A stretch of DNA of 64,000 bases, from contig NZ_JAFICD010000005.1 in the NCBI RefSeq assembly GCF_017833525.1, positions 124,001 through 188,000 on the forward strand, in the 5' to 3' direction. The DNA is from Duganella sp. 1411. Its GTDB lineage: Bacteria > Pseudomonadota > Gammaproteobacteria > Burkholderiales > Burkholderiaceae_D. Below the pieces are notes generated by a model. It had not been told where the DNA came from, made no database searches, and was given only the letters and a program-made list of their open reading frames with translations. A program made the position numbers and the translations under genes. Within the stretch, counting starts at the first letter, position 1; the number at the start of each line of letters is the position of its first letter. Positions 59,361 through 64,000 of this stretch are shown piece after piece.

Positions 59361-60941
59361 ATGTCTGGTATTCAAGGCCGTCTGACGCTGTTGTTCGTGG
59401 TCATCGTGACCCTGGTGCTGGGCATTTCCGGCACCTACGCGCAGTACAGCCTCGGTCACGAACTCGAAGTGAGCAGCCAGCGCCTGCGCCAGGGCGTGCT
59501 GACCCGGCTTCAAACCAGTTTGCCGTCGGCGTTGTGGGACCTCGACAAGGCCAAGGTCGACAACATCGTCGCCGCCGAGATGATGCCGCCCGAGCTGGTG
59601 TCGATCCGCGTCTACGACACCTCGGTCGGCCTGTTTTCCGGCCGCCTGCGCCACGAGGACGGCAAGATCAGCGCGATCGAGAACGACGCCGCCGTCGGCG
59701 GCACGCCGGTGGTGGCCGACCTGGCCTACCGCGACTCGGGCGCGGCCGGCGCCGCGCTCAAGCCGGTCATCGTCGGCCGCGTGGTGGTCAATTTCAGCCG
59801 CGCCCAGATCGACGCCACCTTGGCGGCCGAGGTGCGCCGCAAGGTGATCGAGGTGCTGCTGCTCGATTTGATCCTGGTGGCGGCGCTGGCGTTGTCGCTG
59901 CGCATAGTGTTCGACCCGCTCAAGCGCCTGCGCGACGGCCTGTTCGACCTGGCCACGCGCGGCAGCGACGAAGTCGAGGAGCTGGCCGACAGCCGCCACG
60001 ACGAGCTCGGCGAGGTGATCCGCGGCTTCAACGCCATCCAGCGCAAGGTCAAATCGAACATCCAGCGCATCCGCGAGGCCGAGGACGACGCCCGCAAATC
60101 GGCCCAGGCCACCGCCAAGGCGATGGCCGACCTGCGCCGCACGCAGGAGTCGCTGCTGCAGGCCGAGCGGCTGGCCTCGCTGGGCGGCCTGGTGGCCGGC
60201 GTTGCCCACGAGATCAACACGCCGGTCGGCATCGCCCTCACCAGCGCCTCGGTGCTGATGGAGGCCACCGAGAAGGTGCAGGTGGCCGTCGAGGGCGGCA
60301 ACATCAAGAAATCCGACATCATGCGCTACCTCGACACGGCCGCCGAGAGCACGCGCCTGATCATGAACAACGCCTACCGCGCCGCCCACCTGATCCACAG
60401 CTTCAAGCAGATCGCCGTCGACCAGGTCAGCGAGGCGCGCCGCCGCTTCGAATTGCGCGACTATATCAACGAGGTGGTGTCCAGCCTCCAGCCCAAGCTC
60501 AAGAAAACGCACATCGCCGTCAACATCGACTGCCCGCCCGACATCATGCTCGACAGCTATCCGGGCGCGCTGGCGCAGGTGATCACCAACCTGACGCTCA
60601 ACTGCGTCGACCACGCGTTCGAGCCGGACGACGAGGGCCGCATCGTCATCGGCGTGGTGCGCCAGGGCGACTGGATCGAGATGCAGGTCAGCGACAACGG
60701 CAAGGGCATCGCGCCGGAAATGCTGGACAAGGTGTTCGACCCGTTCGTGACCACGCGGCGCGGGCAGGGCGGCACCGGGCTCGGGCTGAACATCGTGTTC
60801 AACCTGATGGCCAAACAATTCGGCGGCACGATCACGGTTGCCAGCGTGCTGGGCCACGGCGCCAGCTTCACGCTGCGCATGCCGTGCGTGACGCCGGTCG
60901 ACGACACCAGCGGGCAGGCCGAAGCGCGCTTGCACGCATGA
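59361..60941 (+). CDS. membrane sensor histidine kinase (orphan)
   Basis: The 526-residue protein has two membrane helices (about residues 7-27 and 165-185) bracketing a periplasmic sensor domain. A HAMP-like region, a coiled coil and a HisKA-type domain follow, with His283 in AGVAHEINTPVG. The HATPase has the N box LTNLTLNCVDHAFE, DNGKGI and GGTGLGLNIV. No response regulator is adjacent. ATG 59361 is preceded by GGGAGG. It is divergent from the HDOD pair, so they may share regulation. Confidence 0.9.
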   Translation: MSGIQGRLTLLFVVIVTLVLGISGTYAQYSLGHELEVSSQRLRQGVLTRLQTSLPSALWDLDKAKVDNIVAAEMMPPELVSIRVYDTSVGLFSGRLRHEDGKISAIENDAAVGGTPVVADLAYRDSGAAGAALKPVIVGRVVVNFSRAQIDATLAAEVRRKVIEVLLLDLILVAALALSLRIVFDPLKRLRDGLFDLATRGSDEVEELADSRHDELGEVIRGFNAIQRKVKSNIQRIREAEDDARKSAQATAKAMADLRRTQESLLQAERLASLGGLVAGVAHEINTPVGIALTSASVLMEATEKVQVAVEGGNIKKSDIMRYLDTAAESTRLIMNNAYRAAHLIHSFKQIAVDQVSEARRRFELRDYINEVVSSLQPKLKKTHIAVNIDCPPDIMLDSYPGALAQVITNLTLNCVDHAFEPDDEGRIVIGVVRQGDWIEMQVSDNGKGIAPEMLDKVFDPFVTTRRGQGGTGLGLNIVFNLMAKQFGGTITVASVLGHGASFTLRMPCVTPVDDTSGQAEARLHA

Positions 60942-60952
60942 AAGGAGCGGTG

Positions 60953-61354
60953 ATGAGCAAGGTTACAGGGGAATTTAGCGTCACGATGCAACCGGAGCCG
61001 GCCTCGGCGGTCGCGGCCGACACCGGCGTCGGCCGCATGTCGCTCGACAAGCAATACCACGGCGCGCTGCAGGCCACCGGCAAGGGCGAGATGCTGGCCT
61101 ATATGGACAGCGCGCTGGGTTCGGGCGCGTACGTGGCGATCGAGCGGGTCGAGGGCACGCTCGACGGCCGGCGCGGCGACTTTCTGCTGCACCATCGCGG
61201 CCTGATGGAACGGGGCGCGCCCAGCCTGGTGGTGGCGGTGGTGCCCGATTCCGGCCGCGGCGAGCTCGCAGGGATCAGCGGCACCCTGCAGATCCGCAAA
61301 GAAGGCGGCAAGCACTACTACGATTTCGACTACCAACTGGCGGACTCCGCCTGA
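60953..61354 (+). CDS. DUF3224-domain protein
   Basis: The 133-residue cytoplasmic protein starts at ATG 60953 (GGAG 7 bp upstream). It has the beta-rich DUF3224 pattern: QYHGALQATGKGEMLAYM, YVAIERVEGTLDGRRGDFLL and LAGISGTLQIRKEGGKHYY, resembling an avidin- or lipocalin-like small barrel. Function is unknown. It follows the kinase by 11 bp and may be cotranscribed. Confidence 0.85.
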   Translation: MSKVTGEFSVTMQPEPASAVAADTGVGRMSLDKQYHGALQATGKGEMLAYMDSALGSGAYVAIERVEGTLDGRRGDFLLHHRGLMERGAPSLVVAVVPDSGRGELAGISGTLQIRKEGGKHYYDFDYQLADSA

Positions 61355-61370
61355 CACCCCTCCCGGCCGC

Positions 61371-61538
61371 ATGAACAGGGACGCCATCCAGGGCTTGCTG
61401 ATCGTGATCGCCATCGCGCTGGCGCTGGCGCTGGGCGCGGTCATGCTGACCGACGACGGCTGGCACAAGCTCGGCTGCGCGATGCGCGCCATCGCCCACG
61501 GCGTCACCCTCAGCAATATCCGCGCGCTGTGCTACTGA
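61371..61538 (+). CDS. putative 55-residue single-pass membrane protein
   Basis: The frame from ATG 61371 encodes MNRDAIQGLLIVIAIALALA followed by LGAVML and a short hydrophilic tail with two Cys. One hydrophobic helix spans about residues 8-27. It lies 16 bp after the DUF3224 gene and ends just before a minus-strand terminator. No homologue is recognised; coding status rests on composition and position only. Confidence 0.45.
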   Translation: MNRDAIQGLLIVIAIALALALGAVMLTDDGWHKLGCAMRAIAHGVTLSNIRALCY

Positions 61539-61546
61539 CAACGGCC

Positions 61547-61572
61547 GAAAAAAATCCCGCCGGGGCGGGATT
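61547..61572 (-). terminator. Rho-independent terminator of the PEP-CTERM gene
   Basis: Read on the minus strand, AATCCCGCC, CC, GGCGGGATT forms a 9-bp stem (61553-61561 with 61564-61572) followed by a run of seven Ts (61548-61554). It lies 22 bp after the PEP-CTERM gene stop. Confidence 0.8.
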
Positions 61573-61593
61573 GGGTGGCCGGGCGCGGCGCGC

Positions 61594-61944
61594 TCAGTTT
61601 TCGAACTTGTCCGACGGCTGGCGGCGGCGCGAGGCGAAACCGAGCAGGGCCAGGCCGAGCGCCATCATGGCGAAGGTTTGCGGCTCCGGCACCGGCGTGG
61701 CGGCGGCGTCGACCGGCTGCTCGGCGTTGGCTTTCGCCAGCGGCGCCAGCTCGTCGCGCTCGTCGTCCGACGCCGCGGTTTCGGCGGCCATCGGGCACGG
61801 GGCGGCGGCGCTGGAGGCGCATTTTTCGGCTTCAATTATTGCATGTGCGGTAGGCGCGCTTGGCGCCGCATGGACGCTTGCCTGAGCCGCGCCGGCGAGG
61901 CCCAGCGCGAACAACGTGGATGCTAAAAGCGGTAATATTTTCAT
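61594..61944 (-). CDS. small PEP-CTERM sorting-domain protein
   Basis: The 116-residue secreted protein has a signal peptide (about residues 1-22, MKILPLLASTLFALGLAGAA then QAS). A short low-complexity Ala-rich region contains two Cys (CASSAAAPC), and the C-terminal sorting signal VPEPQTFAMMALGLALLGFA is followed by SRRR. PEP-CTERM proteins are processed by an exosortase and usually belong to exopolysaccharide or biofilm-producing bacteria. SD GGAG is upstream of ATG 61944. Its terminator follows directly. Confidence 0.88.
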   Translation of the reverse strand: MKILPLLASTLFALGLAGAAQASVHAAPSAPTAHAIIEAEKCASSAAAPCPMAAETAASDDERDELAPLAKANAEQPVDAAATPVPEPQTFAMMALGLALLGFASRRRQPSDKFEN

Positions 61945-62066
61945 AATGTACTCCTAAGACGGTGCAGCGGTGACCGGGCGTTAACAGCAATTTAATGCAG
62001 ACACCTTAGACTTGCGGTCGCAAAAAGCATTGCGCTCATTGCACAACGGCTATTAAACCACAACTC

Positions 62067-62081
62067 ATAGCAAATTGCTAT
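62067..62081. promoter_or_regulatory. 15-bp palindrome in a divergent promoter region
   Basis: ATAGCAA-A-TTGCTAT is a perfect 7-bp inverted repeat with one central base, in the AT-rich 237-bp gap between the divergent PEP-CTERM and ChaN-like genes. It could be an operator serving either gene. No sigma-54 -24/-12 pair was found for the PEP-CTERM gene. Confidence 0.35.
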
Positions 62082-62181
62082 CTGTGTTTAGATCAAAGAA
62101 AGTTATTATTGCGCTGCAACAATAGTCAGTTTCACCGGGAAAACATTGTCGATTTCTTACAAACTCGACGTTAGGAGCAGG

Positions 62182-63042
62182 ATGATATCCACATCTCAAA
62201 AAATCTGGCGGACAATAGGAATCGCGATGGCGGCGGCATCGGCGTTGGCCCTGGCCGGGTGCGCCGGCGGCGGGCGTGGCGCGCAGCCGGAGTCCGCCGC
62301 CGCGCCCGTCGGCCCCAACCCGCAAGTGCTGTTGCTGGGCGAGGTGCACGACAACGCCCAGGGGCAGCGGCTGCGCTACGATCTGCTGCGCCAACGGGTG
62401 GAGGGCGGCTGGCGGCCGGCCCTCGTCATGGAGCAGTTCGACCGCGAGGACCAGGATCTGCTCAACAAGGCGCAAAAGGGCTGCCTCGACGCGCAATGCG
62501 TGATCCGCGTGGTCAACGGCGCGCGCTGGGACTGGCAACTGTATTACCCGCTGATCCAGCTGGCGCTGGACTACCATCTGCCGCTGGTGGCCGGCAACCT
62601 GTCGCGCGCCGACGCCTCGCGCGTGGTGCGCGACGGGGTCGCCGCCACGTTCGATCCGCAAAGCGTCCGGGATTACCGCCTGGACCAGCCGCTGCCGGCC
62701 GACGTGCGCGCCGGGCAACGGCGCGAGATCGCCGCCGGGCACTGCGATATGACGCCGGAGATGATGATCGACGGCATGGTCAACGCCCAGGTCGCGCGCG
62801 ACATCTGGATGGCCAAGATCGTGCGCGACCAGCGCCCGCGCGATGTGGTGCTGATCGCCGGCAACGGCCACGTGCGCAAGGACATCGGTGTCGCGCGCTG
62901 GCTCAACCAGATTACGCCTATACTGACGGTGCGCAGCGAGGGCTTCGTGGAAGGCGGCGACAACGCCGGCCGCTACGACGTGGCCCACCAGCTCAAGCGG
63001 CCGCAGCGCGACGATCCATGTGCCAAGTTCAAGACCAAATGA
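62182..63042 (+). CDS. ChaN-like (haem-binding uptake, Tiki-superfamily) lipoprotein
   Basis: The 286-residue protein starts at ATG 62182 (SD AGGAGCAGG). A lipobox ALAGC near residue 30 follows a hydrophobic signal. The mature domain begins with VLLLGEVHDNAQGQRLRYDL, the E-x-H-D signature of the ChaN/DUF399 family, with further conserved His in GNGHVRKD near the end. ChaN binds haem in Campylobacter; the role here is not proven. The thioredoxin gene starts inside its stop (4-bp overlap). Confidence 0.88.
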   Translation: MISTSQKIWRTIGIAMAAASALALAGCAGGGRGAQPESAAAPVGPNPQVLLLGEVHDNAQGQRLRYDLLRQRVEGGWRPALVMEQFDREDQDLLNKAQKGCLDAQCVIRVVNGARWDWQLYYPLIQLALDYHLPLVAGNLSRADASRVVRDGVAATFDPQSVRDYRLDQPLPADVRAGQRREIAAGHCDMTPEMMIDGMVNAQVARDIWMAKIVRDQRPRDVVLIAGNGHVRKDIGVARWLNQITPILTVRSEGFVEGGDNAGRYDVAHQLKRPQRDDPCAKFKTK

Positions 63043-63359
63043 AAACTGTTTATATCCCCGAGGCGCCGGCGCGCGCCGAGATCGACACGATGCCGGGCGC
63101 CACGTTGCTGGAGTTCGGCGCCAACTGGTGCGGCCACTGCATGGCCGCGCAGGCGCCGCTGGCGCAGGCCATGGCCGGGCACGACGGCGTGGTTCACTAC
63201 AAGGTGGAGGACGGACCGGGCCGGGCGCTGGGCCGCTCCTACCGCGTCAAGCTGTGGCCGACGTTGATCTTCCTGCGCGACGGCCAGGAGGTGGCGCGCG
63301 TGGTGCGTCCGCTCGACGCGGCCGGGATCGCCGCCGGATTGACGCAAATCGACCACTAG
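63039..63359 (+). CDS. cytoplasmic thioredoxin-family protein
   Basis: The 106-residue single thioredoxin domain has active site WCGHC (Cys31, Cys34) in EFGANWCGHCMAAQ and the cis-Pro in KLWPTLIFL. There is no signal peptide. The His at the middle of the motif (instead of Pro) raises the redox potential compared with classical thioredoxin and is often seen in protein-disulfide-isomerase-like proteins. It overlaps the ChaN-like gene by 4 bp. Confidence 0.9.
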   Translation: MKTVYIPEAPARAEIDTMPGATLLEFGANWCGHCMAAQAPLAQAMAGHDGVVHYKVEDGPGRALGRSYRVKLWPTLIFLRDGQEVARVVRPLDAAGIAAGLTQIDH

Positions 63360-63383
63360 CGTCATCCGCAGTCATTCGCCGTT

Positions 63384-63440
63384 GATGAGCCGCCGGCGGC
63401 GCATGCATGGCCGATTACGCTACGCTAATCCGCCCTACGC
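63384..63440 (-). repeat. dispersed palindromic repeat, copy I (extended form)
   Basis: GATGAGCCGCCGGCGGCGC, ATGCATGG, CCGATTACGC, TACGCTAATCCGCC, CTACG. It is almost identical to copy H over its full length. It lies 24 bp after the thioredoxin gene and before the MFS gene. Confidence 0.9.
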
Positions 63441-63524
63441 CTCCTGGGCAAACATATCTGCTTGGCAAGCTGCGGAGGTCGTGTGTATGATGAGGCGCAC
63501 CATCCATCCGCAGGAGCCTCACGC

Positions 63525-64000
63525 ATGAGCCAGTCTCAACCGGTATCGACCAAGACCAATTCGCCGGCCACCGTGCTATTTGCCAGCCTGATCGGCACCA
63601 CCATCGAATTCTTCGACTTCTATATCTACGCCACTGCCGCCGTGCTGGTGTTCCCCAAGCTGTTCTTCCCCGCCAGCGATCCGGCCGCCGCCACCTTGCA
63701 GTCGCTGGCCACGTTCGCCATCGCCTTCTTCGCGCGCCCGGTCGGCTCGGCCGTGTTCGGCCACTTCGGCGACCGCATCGGCCGCAAGGCCACCTTGGTG
63801 GCGGCGCTGTTGATGATGGGCATCTCGACCGTGGTGATCGGCATGCTGCCGACCTACGCGCAGATCGGCACCCTGGCGCCGGCGCTGCTGGCGCTGTGCC
63901 GCTTCGGCCAGGGCCTGGGCCTGGGCGGCGAGTGGGGCGGCGCGGTGCTGCTGGCGACCGAGAACGCGCCGCCGGGCAAGCGCGCCTGGTACGGCATGTT
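63525..64000 (+). CDS. MFS transporter, metabolite:H+ symporter type (partial)
   Basis: The first 158 residues are in the window; the gene runs off the right edge. The protein starts MSQSQPVSTKTNSPATVLFA and has FASLIGTTIEFFDFYIY, FFARPVGSAVFGHFGDRIGRKATL (the loop 2-3 signature G-x-x-x-D-R-x-G-R-K) and CRFGQGLGLGGEWGGAVLL. These mark the metabolite:H+ symporter family that includes ProP, ShiA and alpha-ketoglutarate carriers. The substrate cannot be told from this part. An SD-like AGGAG lies upstream. Confidence 0.92.
   Translation, partial: MSQSQPVSTKTNSPATVLFASLIGTTIEFFDFYIYATAAVLVFPKLFFPASDPAAATLQSLATFAIAFFARPVGSAVFGHFGDRIGRKATLVAALLMMGISTVVIGMLPTYAQIGTLAPALLALCRFGQGLGLGGEWGGAVLLATENAPPGKRAWYGM

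Overview
This window looks like the chromosome of a high-GC betaproteobacterium of the Oxalobacteraceae (Massilia, Duganella or Janthinobacterium type). I infer this from the gene content and order, not from a database search: the mpl/tlpA/aroQ block, hemL-thiD divergent from rubredoxin and a complete pilGHIJ-chpA cluster, yqgE-ruvX-pyrR-pyrB-pyrC, rfbBACD followed by heptose/Kdo genes, glyQ-glyS, lnt-corC-ybeY-phoH, and a PEP-CTERM protein. I saw no rRNA, tRNA, CRISPR array, integrase or intact insertion sequence.

Layout. 0-4.2 kb: partial aroQ, a TlpA-like thioredoxin and a conserved unknown protein on the minus strand, divergent from mpl-yqiA-ubiC. 4.2-10.2 kb: an RNase II-family exonuclease, then a tightly coupled operon (TonB-like protein, aroE, mtgA, prepilin-like protein) and corA. 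10.2-13.4 kb: a repeat-rich convergent junction, a methyl-accepting chemotaxis protein and an HTH-GAF protein. 13.4-16.5 kb: a NitT/TauT-like ABC permease-ATPase pair. 16.6-28.7 kb: hemL, thiD, rubredoxin and the type IV pilus chemotaxis-like pathway ending in an 1886-residue ChpA. 28.7-35.9 kb: photolyase, yqgE, ruvX, the pyrR-pyrB-pseudo-dihydroorotase operon, an acyltransferase and apaH. 36-49 kb: envelope genes (dTDP-rhamnose synthesis, a WecA/MraY-like transferase, H-NS, phosphomannomutase/phosphoglucomutase, waaC, waaA, patatin-like protein, YgjP-like metallopeptidase, acyltransferase, gmhB). 49-57 kb: glyS-glyQ, lnt-corC, then ybeY-phoH. 57-64 kb: a small HTH protein, an HDOD signalling pair with an orphan histidine kinase, small proteins, a PEP-CTERM protein, a ChaN-like lipoprotein, a thioredoxin and the start of an MFS transporter.

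Most genes are housekeeping. The outstanding oddity is a compact papain-fold-toxin and immunity-like gene pair (about 54.77-55.55 kb). It sits on the opposite strand inside the normally contiguous phoH-ybeY-corC-lnt operon and has visibly lower GC. The other recurrent signal is a dispersed palindromic repeat (cores GGCGGATTA and TAATCCGCC) with at least nine copies near gene 3-prime ends. It includes a 111-bp tandem duplication that overlaps the end of the chemotaxis gene and a composite copy carrying two extra hairpins. The dihydroorotase paired with pyrB has lost its metal ligands and is probably structural rather than catalytic.

Nearly all gene starts come from start codon, Shine-Dalgarno-like sequence and family length. 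Uncertain starts are flagged in the entries. Many long antisense open frames are artefacts of high GC and were left out.
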